Positions 45,728 to 55,707 of a DNA stretch of 64,000 nucleotides are shown here, piece by piece. The notes beneath the pieces are model-generated. The model was given only the letters and a program-made list of their open reading frames with translations, was not told the DNA's origin and did not search any database. The stretch comes from Caldovatus sediminis (GTDB lineage Bacteria; Pseudomonadota; Alphaproteobacteria; Acetobacterales; Acetobacteraceae). Position numbers and translations under genes: made by a program. Location: assembly GCF_014644455.1 (NCBI RefSeq), contig NZ_BMKS01000002.1, positions 372,001 through 436,000 on the forward strand, in the 5' to 3' direction. Each line of letters opens with the position of its first letter. Positions within the stretch are counted from its first letter, which is position 1.

Positions 45728-46800
45728 GGCGCCTCGCTCCGGTGCAGCAGCGTGGCGTCGCCATAGCTGTAGAAGCGGTATTCCCGCGCGATGGCGTGGG
45801 CGTAGGCGGCGCGCATGCGCTCGGTGCCGGCGAAGGCGCAGACCAGCATGAACAGCGTCGAGCGCGGCAGGTGGAAGTTCGTCAGCAGCAGGTCGGCCGT
45901 GCGGAAGCGGTGGCCGGGCAGGAGGTAGAGGTCGGTGAGGCCGCGGAACGGCCGCACCGCGCCGCTCTCCGCGGCCGCCGTCTCCAGGAGGCGCAGCGCG
46001 GTGGTGCCGACCGCGACGATCCGCCCGCCGGCACGCCGCGCGGCGGCGATCGTCTCCGCCGCCTCCGCCGTCACCTCGCCCCATTCGGCGTGCAGCCGGT
46101 GGGCGCGAGGGTCCTCCGTGCGCACCGGCAGGAAGGTGCCGGCGCCGACGTGCAGCGTCACCGTCGCGCGCCGCACGCCGCGCGCCTCCAGCGCGGCGAG
46201 CAGCGCCTCGGTGAAGTGCAGGCTCGCCGTGGGGGCGGCGACGGCGCCGGGGACGCGGGCGAACACGGTCTGGTAGTCCGCGGCATCCTCCGGGCGCGGG
46301 CCGTCCGGCCGCTGGATGTAGGGCGGCAGCGGCACCTCGCCGGCGCGTTCCAGCGCCGCGGCGAGCGCCGCCGGATCGGGGCCGAAATCCAGGCGCACCG
46401 CGCCCTCCCCGAGCCGCTCGACCACCCGCGCGGCGCAGTCGGGCGCCCCCTCGATCGCCACCAGATCCCCCGGGCGGAGCCGGCGTGCATTGCGCACCAG
46501 CGCGTGCCAGAGACCGCCCCCCTCGGCGCGGTTCAGCAGCAGCTCCACGCGCGCCGCGCCGCGCCGGCCGCGCAGCCTCGCCGGGATCACGCGCGTGTCG
46601 TTGACCACGAGCAGGTCGCCGGGCGCGAGCAGCGCCGGCAGGTCGCGGACGATGCGGTCCCCGAACGGTCCCCGCGGCGGCACCACCAGGAGGCGCGCGG
46701 AGTCGCGCGGCCGCGCCGGCGCCTGGGCGATCAGGCGCTCGGGGAGGGCGAAGTCGAAATCCGCCGTCCGCAGCGGCGGAGCTGTGGATAAGTCGAGCAC
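45724..46800 (-). CDS. queA: S-adenosylmethionine:tRNA ribosyltransferase-isomerase QueA
   Basis: Adds the epoxycyclopentanediol group from SAM to preQ1 in tRNA, giving epoxyqueuosine. The start is uncertain. The GTG at 46800 gives 358 residues, but homology begins at [18 protein letters not shown] about ten codons later. [43 protein letters not shown] and [18 protein letters not shown] are family motifs. The N-terminal stretch contains a TTA leucine codon, very rare in this DNA, inside an exact DnaA-box sequence. First gene of the queuosine operon, 95 bases after hyuB. Confidence 0.94.
   Translation of the reverse strand: MLDLSTAPPLRTADFDFALPERLIAQAPARPRDSARLLVVPPRGPFGDRIVRDLPALLAPGDLLVVNDTRVIPARLRGRRGAARVELLLNRAEGGGLWHALVRNARRLRPGDLVAIEGAPDCAARVVERLGEGAVRLDFGPDPAALAAALERAGEVPLPPYIQRPDGPRPEDAADYQTVFARVPGAVAAPTASLHFTEALLAALEARGVRRATVTLHVGAGTFLPVRTEDPRAHRLHAEWGEVTAEAAETIAAARRAGGRIVAVGTTALRLLETAAAESGAVRPFRGLTDLYLLPGHRFRTADLLLTNFHLPRSTLFMLVCAFAGTERMRAAYAHAIAREYRFYSYGDATLLHRSEAP
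46783..46791 (-). promoter_or_regulatory. Exact DnaA-box sequence at the queA 5' end
   Basis: TTATCCACA is read on the minus strand near the queA start. It equals the consensus DnaA box. A single box is far from an origin. It may be chance or may mark DnaA-responsive control of queA. If queA starts downstream of it, the box would lie in the leader. Confidence 0.35.
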
Positions 46801-46895
46801 GATGGGCGGGCGGTAGCCGGAAGGGGCCGCGATGGCAACCGGCGCTCCGCCCCCGCGGGGCGCCTCCGTCGCCAAGCGGAACGAGGCGCCGCCGG

Positions 46896-48551
46896 TCACT
46901 CCCGCCCGTAGGCCGCCCGCGCCTGCTCCGGGCTGACCAGCCCGGCCTCGACGTCGCGCGCGACGCGGCCCGGCTCGCGCATGCGCGGGTCGCCGTAGCC
47001 GCCTCCGCCGGGCATCTCGACGACCAGCCGGTCGCCGGCGGGGATGATCTGGAAGCCCTTGGGCCGCAGCTCGGCGCCCGAGGCGAGCCTGACGCGGCCG
47101 GGCGCGCCCGGCAGGCCGCCCTCGCGGCCGCGGGCGGGGAAGCGCACGCGCTCGAAGGTCGGGAAGATGCCGAAGGCGCCGCCGTGGCGGTGGCCGACCT
47201 CCATGATCTGGCCGAGTCCGCCGCGCCGCCGGCCGGGGCCGCCGGAATCGGGGCGCAGTTCCTTCTTCCAGACGACGAGGGGGGCGATGGTCTCGGTGAT
47301 CTCGCAGGGCACGTTGCGCACGCCCGAGGGGAAGGGCGTCGCGGAAAGCCCGTCCTGCTCGGGCCGCGCGCCCGCGCCGCCGGAATGGAAGCTGACGATC
47401 ATGAAGGCGCGCGAGCGGTCGTCCACGCCGGTGATGCCGAGGCCGGCGCCGAGGCGCAGGTTCCAGAGGTTCGAGGTGCCCTCCGCCGGCACGCGCCCGG
47501 GCAGCGCCTGGTGCAGCGCGCCGAAGACGACGTCGGGCAGCATGTGGCCCATGGTCGAGCGGCCGTTGACCGCGCAGGGGAAGGGGGCGTTGAGGATGCT
47601 GCCCTCCGGCGCCGTGACCCGCACCGCCTCCAGCGTGCCGTGGTTGTTCGGGATCTGCGGCGCGACGACGCACTTCACGCCGAAGGCGGTGTACGCCTCC
47701 GTGTAGCAGAGCGGGCAGTTGATGCCGGAGGCGGAGACGCCGGAGGTGCCGGCGTAGTCCACCGCCACGTGGTCCTCGGCGATGGTGACGGCGGCGTGCA
47801 GGTCTATCGGCGCCTCGACGCCGTCGATGCGCATGTGGCTGCGCCAGGTGCCCTTCGGCAGCGCCCCGATCGCCGCCGCCATGCCGGCGCGCGAGCGGGA
47901 GACGATGTGCTCGCCGAGGGCGTCGAGGTCGGCGAGGCCGTACTCCTCCATCATGTCGGACAGGCGCCGCGCCCCCGTCTCGTTGCAGGCCATGAGGGCG
48001 AAGACGTCGCCCTCCACCTGCACCGGCTCGCGGACATTGGCGCGGATCATGCGGAGCAGGCCCTCGTCCAGCCTGCCCTCGCGCGCCAGCGGCAGGAGGG
48101 GGATGAACAGCCCCTCGTGGAACACCTGGCGGCCGTCTGAGGAGGCGCCGAGGCCGCCGATGTCCACCACGTGCGTCGTGCAGGAGAACAGCGCCACCAG
48201 CCTCCCGCGGTGGAAGGCGGGCGAGGTGATGACGATGTCGTAGAGGTGCCCGGTGCCCTTCCAGGGGTCGTTGGTGATGTAGTGGTCGCCCGGCCGCATG
48301 GCGTGCGGCGGGAACTCGCGCAGGAAGTGGACGACGCTGCGCGCCATCGAGTTCACGTGCCCCGGCGTGCCGGTCACCGCCTGCGCCAGCATCCGGCCCT
48401 CGAGGTCGAACACGCCGGCGGAGATGTCGCCGGCCTCGCGCGCGCTGGTGGAGAAGGCGGTGCGGACCAGGGTGCGCGCCTGCTCCTCGACGACGGAGAG
48501 CAGGCGGTTCCACATCACCTGGTGGCGGATCTCGGCGGCGGTGGCGCTCAT
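46896..48551 (-). CDS. Hydantoinase B/oxoprolinase family protein
   Basis: Beta-type subunit of an ATP-dependent N-methylhydantoinase/5-oxoprolinase/acetone-carboxylase-like enzyme. The 551-residue protein shows [16 protein letters not shown]-type sequence (here [17 protein letters not shown]), [26 protein letters not shown], the middle [19 protein letters not shown] and the C-terminal [10 protein letters not shown], all hallmarks of HyuB. The ATG overlaps the hyuA stop as ATGA. Together with HyuA it would open a cyclic amide ring at the cost of ATP. The exact ring is not known. Confidence 0.92.
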   Translation of the reverse strand: MSATAAEIRHQVMWNRLLSVVEEQARTLVRTAFSTSAREAGDISAGVFDLEGRMLAQAVTGTPGHVNSMARSVVHFLREFPPHAMRPGDHYITNDPWKGTGHLYDIVITSPAFHRGRLVALFSCTTHVVDIGGLGASSDGRQVFHEGLFIPLLPLAREGRLDEGLLRMIRANVREPVQVEGDVFALMACNETGARRLSDMMEEYGLADLDALGEHIVSRSRAGMAAAIGALPKGTWRSHMRIDGVEAPIDLHAAVTIAEDHVAVDYAGTSGVSASGINCPLCYTEAYTAFGVKCVVAPQIPNNHGTLEAVRVTAPEGSILNAPFPCAVNGRSTMGHMLPDVVFGALHQALPGRVPAEGTSNLWNLRLGAGLGITGVDDRSRAFMIVSFHSGGAGARPEQDGLSATPFPSGVRNVPCEITETIAPLVVWKKELRPDSGGPGRRRGGLGQIMEVGHRHGGAFGIFPTFERVRFPARGREGGLPGAPGRVRLASGAELRPKGFQIIPAGDRLVVEMPGGGGYGDPRMREPGRVARDVEAGLVSPEQARAAYGRE

Positions 48552-50626
48552 GCCTCGCGCTCCAGGACGATCTGGTGGAGGGCGTTCACGCGCGCGGACC
48601 AGCCGCGCGGGACGACGGTGGTGGTCTGGTCCTCGACGATCAGCGCCGGGCCCTCGATCCGCGCGCCGGGCGGCAGGGCGGCGCGCTCGAACAGCGCGGC
48701 CTCCTCGCGCGCCGCCGCCGCCGGGTCGAAGACGGCGCGGCGGCCCGCCGGCGGCGGCGGCGGCGCGCCGGGCGGCTCCGGCGCCCGGGGCGGGAGGGGG
48801 CGCTCGGTCGCGAGGGCGAGCGCCCAGGTCAGGGTCTCGACCTCGAGGCGGGGGATGGTGCGCCCGAACAGCGCAGTATAGGCGGCCTCGAAGCGCGCGC
48901 GGAGGTCGCCGGCGTCGCCGGGGGCGAAGTCGCGCGAGGGGAGGGGCACCGCGATCTCGTGGCCCTGGCCGCGGTAGCGCATGAAGGCGGTGCGGACCTC
49001 GTTGAGCGGCTCCCCGGGCGCCGCGCCGAGCCGGACGACCGCCTCGGCCTCGGCGCGCATGCCGGCGAACAGCGCGTTGAGCATCGCCGCGTCGAAGGCG
49101 TCGAGGCGCATGTGGCGCGTGCGCACGACCTCGTAGGCGATCGGCGCGCGCAGGAAGCCGTACGCCGAGCCGACGCCGGCGCCGACCGGCACCACGACGC
49201 GGCGCATGCCGAGCTTCTGCGCGAGACGGGCGGCATGCAGCGGCGCCGCCCCGCCGAAGGCGATCAGCGTCCGCTCGGCCGTGTCCTTGCCGTGCTCGAC
49301 GGCGTGCACGCGCGCGGCGCTCGCCATGGTCTCGTCCACGATCTCGGCCACGCCGGCGGCGGCGGCGACGGCGTCGGCGCCGAGCGCCGCGCCGACATCG
49401 CGCTCCAGCGCCGCCTGGGCGCGGTCGAGGAGCAGCGGGATGGTGCCGCCGGCGAAGCGCGCGGGATCGAGGCGGCCGAGCGCGGCGTCCGCGTCCGTGA
49501 CCGTCGGCGCCGCGCCGCCGCGGCCGTAGCAGGCCGGGCCGGGGACGCTGCCGGCGCTGTCCGGCCCGACCTGGATGCGGCCGAGCGCGTCCACCCGCGC
49601 GATCGAGCCGCCGCCGGCGCCGATCTCCACCAGCTCGATCACCGGGATGCGCACCGGCAGGCCGCTGCCCTGGACGAAGCGGTAGGCGCGGGCGACCTCG
49701 AAGCTGCGGGCGCGCTGGAAATCGTAGTCGTCGATCAGCGTGAGCTTCGCCGTCGTGCCGCCCATGTCGAAGGCGACGACGCGCCGGAGGCCGTTCTCCG
49801 CCGCCACCGCCTGCGCCAGGATCGCGCCGCCGGCCGGTCCGCTCTCGACCAGGCGCACCGGGAAGCGGCGCGCGGTCTCCACCGTCGTCACGCCGCCCGA
49901 GGACATCATCAGCAGCAGCGGCGCGGCGATGCCCGCCTCGCGCAGCCCGTCCTCCAGCCGGCCGAGGTAGCCGCCCATCAGCGGCAGCACGTAGGCGTTG
50001 GCGACGGTGGTGGAGGCGCGTTCGTACTCCCGGATCTCCGGCGCGACCTCGCAGGAGAGGGAGAGGGCGACGCCCGGCAGCTCCTCGGCGAGGATCGCGG
50101 CGGCGCGGCGCTCATGCGCGTCGTTGGTGAAGCTGTGCAGGAAGCAGATGGCGACCGCTTCGATCCGCTCCGCCCGCAGCATGGCGGCGGTGGCGCGCAG
50201 TGCCGCCTCGTCGAGCGGCCGCAGCACCTCGCCATCCGCCGCGATCCGCTCCGGAACCCCGAGGCGGAGCCGGCGCGGGACCAGCGGCTCCGGCCGCTCC
50301 ATGTGGAGGTCGTACTGCTCGAAGCGGTGCTCGTAGGCGATCTCCAGGCTGTCGCGGAAGCCCTCGGTCGTCACCAGGGCGGTGCGCGCGCCCTTCCGCT
50401 CGATCAGCGCGTTGGTGGCGAGCGTCGTGCCGTGCACCACGAGCGACACCGCCCCGGGCGGGCAGCGCGCCGCGGCGAGGATGGCGCGCGCGCCCTCCAG
50501 CACCGCCCGCTCCGGCGCCTCCGGCGTCGTCAGCAGCTTGTGCGAGTGGGCGCCGCGCGGGGTCTCGAGGACGAGATCGGTGAAGGTGCCGCCGACATCG
50601 ACGGCCAGTCGGATGCTGTCAGCCAC
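48548..50626 (-). CDS. Hydantoinase A/oxoprolinase family protein
   Basis: ATP-dependent alpha-type subunit of 692 residues. The N-terminal actin-like fold has [12 protein letters not shown] with [27 protein letters not shown] is the second phosphate loop, and [13 protein letters not shown]-type sequence ([18 protein letters not shown]) follows. The start is a GTG three bases after the stop of a decayed Bug gene, suggesting that receptor once fed this enzyme. HyuA and HyuB relatives hydrolyse hydantoins, 5-oxoproline or carboxylate ketones; the product cannot be told apart here. Confidence 0.92.
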   Translation of the reverse strand: MADSIRLAVDVGGTFTDLVLETPRGAHSHKLLTTPEAPERAVLEGARAILAAARCPPGAVSLVVHGTTLATNALIERKGARTALVTTEGFRDSLEIAYEHRFEQYDLHMERPEPLVPRRLRLGVPERIAADGEVLRPLDEAALRATAAMLRAERIEAVAICFLHSFTNDAHERRAAAILAEELPGVALSLSCEVAPEIREYERASTTVANAYVLPLMGGYLGRLEDGLREAGIAAPLLLMMSSGGVTTVETARRFPVRLVESGPAGGAILAQAVAAENGLRRVVAFDMGGTTAKLTLIDDYDFQRARSFEVARAYRFVQGSGLPVRIPVIELVEIGAGGGSIARVDALGRIQVGPDSAGSVPGPACYGRGGAAPTVTDADAALGRLDPARFAGGTIPLLLDRAQAALERDVGAALGADAVAAAAGVAEIVDETMASAARVHAVEHGKDTAERTLIAFGGAAPLHAARLAQKLGMRRVVVPVGAGVGSAYGFLRAPIAYEVVRTRHMRLDAFDAAMLNALFAGMRAEAEAVVRLGAAPGEPLNEVRTAFMRYRGQGHEIAVPLPSRDFAPGDAGDLRARFEAAYTALFGRTIPRLEVETLTWALALATERPLPPRAPEPPGAPPPPPAGRRAVFDPAAAAREEAALFERAALPPGARIEGPALIVEDQTTTVVPRGWSARVNALHQIVLEREA

Positions 50627-50629
50627 GTC

Positions 50630-51251
50630 TCACTCGGAATCGATGCGGATGTTGCCGGTGCGCACCACGCGGCCCCAGGTCTCGGTGTCGGCGCGCAGGA
50701 AGGCGCGGTACTCGTCGAGCGGCATGGTCGCCGGGTGCAGGCCCGCCTCGTCGAAGCGGCGATGCGTCTCCGGCTGCGCCATCACCCGCAGGATCCGCGC
50801 ATGCAGGAAGGCGACGAGATCGTCCGGCGTGCCGGGCGGGGCGGCGACGCCGTACCAAATTCTCGCTGGCATAGCCCGGCACCGCCTCCGCCACCGCGGG
50901 CGTGTCGGGGAGCAGCGGCCAGCGGTCCGGAGAGGTGACGGCGAGGGCGCGGGCGCCGCCCTGCTGGATCAGGCCGAGCGTCGCCGGATCGCCGAAATAG
51001 ACGTCCACCACCTTCGCGGCGAGGTCGTTCAGCGCCGGGCCGGTGCCGCGGTAGGGCACGTGGACGAGGCGCAGCCCCGCCATCTGGTTGAGCAGCTCCC
51101 CGGTCAGGTGCTTCGCCGTGCCGACGCCGCCCGAGGCGTAGCGGAACTCCCGCCCGCCGCGCGCCATGGCGAGGAACGCGTGCAGGTCGCGCGGCGGCGC
51201 GGCTGCTGCCGCCGCGGCGAGAAGGGACAGGCGGCGTCGGGCGATCGGCAT
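50630..51251 (-). pseudogene. Decayed Bug/TctC solute-binding protein gene
   Basis: The ATG at 51251 has a good GGGAGAGG site and encodes a signal-peptide start, MPIARRRLSLLAAAAAAAPP. The sequence jumps at once to RDLHAFLAMARGGREFRYAS, which in intact paralogues lies about 115 residues further on. So most of domain one, including the PGG and VENRxGA motifs, is deleted in frame. Domain two follows (HVPYRGTGPALNDLAAKVVDV) until ASEN. There an extra T near 50861 (AATTTGG for AATTGG) shifts the frame, and WYGVAAPPGTPDDL to RIDSE and the TGA at 50630 lie in another frame. The product cannot work as a receptor. It precedes hyuA by 3 bases. Confidence 0.8.
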
Positions 51252-51499
51252 GGCGCCTCTCCCGGTTTCCGGTGCGTCCGAAGGCTAGCACGTCGGCCCG
51301 GCGCGGGAAGCCGTCCCTCGGGCCTTTTCGGCACCAGGCCGGGGGCGCGGCACCGCGCGCGGCGCGGCGACCGGCCGCGCCTTTCCGCTCCCCGCCCGCT
51401 TGTCGCGGCCGGCGACGCGGGGCAGGGTAGCGCGGCATGTCCGGCCGCGGCCCATCGCCGGCCCGCGCGCGCCGGCACGAACGGAGGAACACACCCACC

Positions 51500-52465
51500 A
51501 TGAGCCGCATCGCCGTCCTCGGCGCCGGCACGATGGGCCACGCGCTCGCGCTGGTCTTCGCCCTCGGCGGGCATCGCGTGCGCCTGACGGACAGCAATCC
51601 CGAGACGCTCGCGCGGGCGCAGGGGCTGATGGAGAAGGCGCTCGCCTCGCTCGTCGCGGGCGGCGAGGCGCCGGCGGAGTGGACCTCCGCGCATCTCGCA
51701 CAGGCCGTCACGCGCCATGACTCGCTCGCCGAATGCGTGGACGGCGCGGAGCTGATCGTCGAGGCGATCGTCGAGAACCCGGAAGCGAAGCGCGCGCTCT
51801 TCGCCGAGCTCGACAGGGTGGCGCCGGCGGAGGCGATCATCGCCTCCAACACCTCCTACCTCGACATCTTCCCGATGGTGCCGGAGCGCCGGCAGCCCCG
51901 GACGCTGATCGCGCACTGGTACACGCCGCCCTACCTCTGCGACCTGGTGGACATCGTCGGCGGCCCGCGGACCGACCCGGCGACGGTGGAGACGGTGCGC
52001 GCGATGTGCGCGGCGATGGGCAAGCAGCCGATCGTCATGCGCCGCTTCGTTCCCGGCTACATCGCCAACCGCATCCAGTCGGCGATCGGGCTCGAGGTGC
52101 AGAAGCTGCTGGACGAGGGCATCGCCACCGCCCAGGAGATCGACGCCGCGATCATCCACGGCATCGCGCTGCGCCTGCCGATCCTCGGCGTCTTCGCCAA
52201 GGCGGACTTCACGGGGCTGCCGATGATGCAGCACGCGCTGCGCAACAGGATGTACGAGCCGCCGCCGGTGCGCGGCCGGAGCGAGACGCTCGACCGGCTG
52301 ATCGCCGAGGGCAGGACCGGCGTGATGTCCGGCGCCGGCTTCTACGACTGGGGCGGCAGGGACCCCGCCGCGCTGTTCGAGGAGCGGGACCGGCGGCTCA
52401 TCGCGCTGAAGCAGGCGCTGCGGCGGATCGGGACGATGGCGGGAATGGAGCGGAGCGGCGAATGA
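51500..52465 (+). CDS. 3-hydroxyacyl-CoA dehydrogenase family protein
   Basis: NAD-dependent dehydrogenase of 321 residues. The Rossmann motif GAGTMG is at 8-13, followed by the acidic end of strand two (LTDSN). IVEAIVENPEAKRALFAELD and ASNTSYLDIF are family motifs. The usual HFFNP is replaced by AHWYTPPYLCDLVDIV, which marks a subgroup that may not act on straight acyl-CoAs. The C-terminal domain with GYIANRIQSAIGLEVQKLLDEG is complete. The ATG at 51500 lies after a GGAGG. Its stop overlaps the SDR start as ATGA. Confidence 0.87.
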   Translation: MSRIAVLGAGTMGHALALVFALGGHRVRLTDSNPETLARAQGLMEKALASLVAGGEAPAEWTSAHLAQAVTRHDSLAECVDGAELIVEAIVENPEAKRALFAELDRVAPAEAIIASNTSYLDIFPMVPERRQPRTLIAHWYTPPYLCDLVDIVGGPRTDPATVETVRAMCAAMGKQPIVMRRFVPGYIANRIQSAIGLEVQKLLDEGIATAQEIDAAIIHGIALRLPILGVFAKADFTGLPMMQHALRNRMYEPPPVRGRSETLDRLIAEGRTGVMSGAGFYDWGGRDPAALFEERDRRLIALKQALRRIGTMAGMERSGE

Positions 52466-53232
52466 TCACCTACGACCTCAAGGGCAGGACCGCGCTGGTC
52501 ACCGGCGGCGCCTCCGGCATCGGCCTCGCCACGGCGGAGCTGCTGGCGGCGAGCGGCTGCAAGGTCGCGATCAACCACCTCGCCGACGACCCGCGCGGGC
52601 CGGAGCAGGTCGGGCGGCTGCGCGGCCTCGGGCGCGACGTGATCGGCGCGCCGGGCAATGTCGGCGACGCCGCGGACTGCGTGCGCATGGTGGAGCGGGC
52701 CGTCGCGGAGCTCGGCCGGCTCGACTACCTGGTGAACAACGCCGGCACGCCAGGAACGCGCACCGTCATCCGCCCCGACGAGTTCGACCGGCTGACCGAG
52801 GAGCTGTGGAACACGGTGCTGCAGGTCAACCTGCTCGGCGTGTTCCGCTGCACCAAGGCCGCGGCGCCGGCGCTGCGCGCGGCAAGAGGCGCGGTGGTCA
52901 ACGTCGCCTCGATCGCCGGCCTCGACAGCCCCGGCTCCTCGATGGCCTATGGCGCGACCAAGGCGGGCGTGATCAGCCTGACCAAGAACCTCGCGCGCGG
53001 CCTGGCGCCGGAGGTGCGGGTCAACGCGGTGGCGCCGGGCGCGGTGGATTCCTCCTGGATGGTCGAGTGGACCGAGGAGCGGCGCCGGGCGAGCGCCGAG
53101 AAGGCCCTGCTCAAGCGCCGCTGCCGGCCGGAGGACCTGGCGGAGGTGATGGTCTTCCTGCTCGCCGGCGCGGCGATGGTCACGGGCCAGACGGTCGTGG
53201 TGGACGGCGGGCTGACGCTGGAGAGCCGCTGA
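52462..53232 (+). CDS. Short-chain dehydrogenase/reductase (SDR) family protein
   Basis: NAD(P)-dependent oxidoreductase of 256 residues, classical SDR. It has the cofactor motif TGGASGIG (14-21), NNAG in DYLVNNAGTPG, catalytic YxxxK in YGATKAG and the C-terminal TGQTVVVDGGLTLE. The basic or acidic residue that sets NAD or NADP preference is not obvious (KVAINHLADD). It is translationally coupled to the 3-hydroxyacyl-CoA dehydrogenase-like gene and followed 15 bases later by an M20 amidohydrolase. The three may form one catabolic operon with an unknown substrate. Confidence 0.87.
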   Translation: MITYDLKGRTALVTGGASGIGLATAELLAASGCKVAINHLADDPRGPEQVGRLRGLGRDVIGAPGNVGDAADCVRMVERAVAELGRLDYLVNNAGTPGTRTVIRPDEFDRLTEELWNTVLQVNLLGVFRCTKAAAPALRAARGAVVNVASIAGLDSPGSSMAYGATKAGVISLTKNLARGLAPEVRVNAVAPGAVDSSWMVEWTEERRRASAEKALLKRRCRPEDLAEVMVFLLAGAAMVTGQTVVVDGGLTLESR

Positions 53233-53247
53233 GGCGGGGAGGGACCG

Positions 53248-54450
53248 ATGGCGCGCATTGACGCCGAGCGCTTCCTCAGGGACCTGCACGAGCTGCGCAG
53301 GATCGGCGCCTACAAGACGGGCGTGCACCGCCCGACCTACTCGCCGCAGGACATGGAGGCGCGCCGCTGGCTGATGGACCGGCTGGCGGAATGCGGGCTG
53401 GAGCCGAGCATGGACGGCATCGGCAACGTCTACGGCCGACACAAGGGGGCCGGCCCGCACCTGCTCGTCGGCAGCCACATCGAGAGCCAGAACCACGCCG
53501 GCTGGCTCGACGGCGCCCTCGGCGTCGTGGCGGGCGTGGCGCTGGCGCGCGCCGGGCTGCCGGTGGACGTCTGCGCCTTCGCCGACGAGGAGGGGCACTT
53601 CGAGGGCGGCTTCCTCGGCAGCCGCTCGATCATCGGCGAACTGTCGGAGGAGGAGATAGACCGCAGCCGCAGCCGCAACGACGGCACGCCGCTGCGCGAG
53701 GCGCTCGCCGCGGCGGGCCTCGCGGGCAGGCCGCGGATGCAGCTCGAGGCCGGGCGCCACAAGGGCTTCCTCGAGATGCACATCGAGCAAGGAACGCAGC
53801 TCGATAAGGCGGGGCTGCGCCTCGGCGTGGTGACCGGGATCGTCGCCATCTGGCAGTGGCGGATCGTGTTCGAGGGCCAGCAGGACCACGCCGGCGGCAC
53901 GACCATGGCGGAGCGGAAGGACGCCGGCCTCTCGGCGGTCCGCCTGCTCGCCGCCATCGACCGCGAATTCCCGCGCGTCTGCGGCGAGCGCAGCACCTGG
54001 ACGACGGGACGCATCACCCTCGACCCCGGCGGGCCGAGCATCATCCCGGGCCGCGCCGAGGTCCTGTTCCAGTTCCGCGACGTCTCGGTGCCGGTGCTGG
54101 AGCGGATGGAGGAGACGCTGCGCGCGCTGGTGCGCGAGAGCAACCGCCGCGAGCGCTGCGCCGCCACGCTCGCCCAGATCAGCCGCGCCACGCCCGCGCT
54201 CTGCGACGAGGCGATGCAGGCGGCGCTCGCCGCCGCCGCCGAGCAGCACGCGCCGGGCCTCTGGCAGCGCATGCCGAGCGGCGCCGGGCACGACGCGCAG
54301 TACATCGCGCGGCGCATGCCGGCGGCGATGCTGTTCGTGCCCTCGATCGGCGGCATCAGCCACCACTGGGCCGAGGACACCAGGGAGGAGGACCTGGTCC
54401 TCGGCTGCCAGGTGCTGGCGGACGGGGCGGAGCGCTACCTGCGCGGCTAG
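53248..54450 (+). CDS. M20-family Zn-dependent amidohydrolase (N-carbamoyl amino acid/allantoate hydrolase-like)
   Basis: Hydrolyses a C-N bond in N-carbamoyl amino acids, allantoate or ureidoglycolate-like compounds. The 400-residue protein has His77 in GSHIES, Asp88 in WLDGALGV, Glu114-Glu115 in DEEGHF, HIEQG at 178-182, GAGHDAQ and SHHWAED near the C-terminus, the bimetal ligands of the AtzC/HyuC type subfamily. The dimerisation lid (QDHAGGTTM) is present. A GGGGAGGGA site precedes the ATG. Since hyuAB lie 3 kb away on the other strand, N-carbamoyl products of ring opening are attractive substrates, but that link is an inference. Confidence 0.88.
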   Translation: MARIDAERFLRDLHELRRIGAYKTGVHRPTYSPQDMEARRWLMDRLAECGLEPSMDGIGNVYGRHKGAGPHLLVGSHIESQNHAGWLDGALGVVAGVALARAGLPVDVCAFADEEGHFEGGFLGSRSIIGELSEEEIDRSRSRNDGTPLREALAAAGLAGRPRMQLEAGRHKGFLEMHIEQGTQLDKAGLRLGVVTGIVAIWQWRIVFEGQQDHAGGTTMAERKDAGLSAVRLLAAIDREFPRVCGERSTWTTGRITLDPGGPSIIPGRAEVLFQFRDVSVPVLERMEETLRALVRESNRRERCAATLAQISRATPALCDEAMQAALAAAAEQHAPGLWQRMPSGAGHDAQYIARRMPAAMLFVPSIGGISHHWAEDTREEDLVLGCQVLADGAERYLRG

Positions 54451-54725
54451 ACCGGGGATCCGATCCGCTCGCCGACGCGCGCAACCCGCCCTCGACCGCG
54501 CGGCGGTTCCGGCCGCTGCGCCTGATCGGCGGCCTGGACGCCGCCTCCCCGGGCAGGCCCGCGAGGTGCCGGCACCGCGCGTTCAGCCGGCCGCCGACCG
54601 GCGAGGCGGTCCAGCGGCGCGCGTGCGATGCCGTGGCCGCCCGCGCGGCGTCGGACGCGGCCGTCCGGCGCCGAGGCCTCGGAAGCGATGGGGCTCGCCG
54701 GCAGCGCGCCCGCCCGCCGCGCCGC

Positions 54726-55691
54726 TCACGGCGACAGCACCCGGATCGGCGTTCCGGCGAGGTAGGCCAGCACGTTCTCGACCGCGGCCTCGTAGTACGT
54801 GCGGTAGTTCTGCTCGGTCACGTAGCCGAGATGCGGCGTCAGCACCGTGTTCGGCGCGGAGAGGATGGGGTGGCCGGCGGGCAGCGGCTCGGTGTCGAAC
54901 ACGTCGAGCCCCGCACCGGCGATGCGCTTCTCCTTGAGCGCGGCGATCAGCGCCTCCTGGTCCACGATCGGGCCGCGGCTCGTGTTGACGAGGAAGGCGG
55001 TCGGCTTCATCAGCGCGAGCTCCGCCGCGCCGATCAGGCCGCGGCTGCGCTCGCTGAGCACGAGGTGGATCGTGACCACGTCCGCCTCGCGCAGCAGCGT
55101 CTCCTTGTCCACGCGCGTGGCGCCGGCCTTCGCCGCGGCCTCGTCGGTCAGGTTCTGGCTCCAGCCGATCACGCGCATGCCGAGGGCGGCGCCGACCTTC
55201 GCGACCCTGCTGCCGAGGTTGCCGAGGCCGATGCAGCCCAGCGTCTTGCCCTCGAGGCCGATGCCGATTCCGGTCTGCCAGCGCCCCTCGCGCAGGCTCC
55301 GCTGCTGGCCCGGAATGTCGCGCGCGAGCGAGAGGATCAGCCCCCAGGTCAGGTCTACCGTCGGATTGCCCGCGCTCGGCGTGCCGCAGACGGTGATGCC
55401 GCGCTCCTGGCACGCCGCGACGTCGATCGAGCGGTTGCGCATGCCGGTGGTGATCAGCAGGCGGAGGTTCGGCAGGCGCTCGACGACGGCGCGAGGGAAG
55501 GGGGTGCGCTCGCGCATCGCGAGGATCGCGTCGAAGGGGGCGAGGCGCTCGACCACCGCGTCGGGCCCGCCGAGATGCTCGCGGAAGACCTCGACCCTCA
55601 GCCCCGCCGGCAGCCGGTCCCAGGGGCCGAGCGAGAGCGCCACCCCCTGGTAGTCGTCGAGGATCGCAAGCCGCGTCAAGGTGTTGGCCAT
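54726..55691 (-). CDS. D-2-hydroxyacid dehydrogenase family protein
   Basis: NAD(P)-dependent dehydrogenase of 321 residues. The nucleotide motif GLGNLG is at 155-160. The catalytic set is Arg239 (NTSRGP), Glu268 (DVFDTEP) and His287 (TPHLGY). Unlike the paralogue at 31010, the catalytic Glu is kept. GMRNRSIDVAACQERGITVCGT is the substrate-domain signature. A GAGAGGGA site precedes the ATG, 16 bases after the P-type ATPase stop. Its pathway is unknown. Downstream, 275 bases without a recognisable gene separate it from the convergent M20 gene. Confidence 0.88.
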   Translation of the reverse strand: MANTLTRLAILDDYQGVALSLGPWDRLPAGLRVEVFREHLGGPDAVVERLAPFDAILAMRERTPFPRAVVERLPNLRLLITTGMRNRSIDVAACQERGITVCGTPSAGNPTVDLTWGLILSLARDIPGQQRSLREGRWQTGIGIGLEGKTLGCIGLGNLGSRVAKVGAALGMRVIGWSQNLTDEAAAKAGATRVDKETLLREADVVTIHLVLSERSRGLIGAAELALMKPTAFLVNTSRGPIVDQEALIAALKEKRIAGAGLDVFDTEPLPAGHPILSAPNTVLTPHLGYVTEQNYRTYYEAAVENVLAYLAGTPIRVLSP

Positions 55692-55707
55692 GCCGTCCCT
55701 CTCCCCG

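Noticed and set aside
54451-54725. Possible decayed gene between the M20 hydrolase and the hydroxyacid dehydrogenase
   Set aside because: Translations in all frames show no family-like sequence. Only small palindromes (for example CCGAGGCCTCGG at 54671-54682) are seen.
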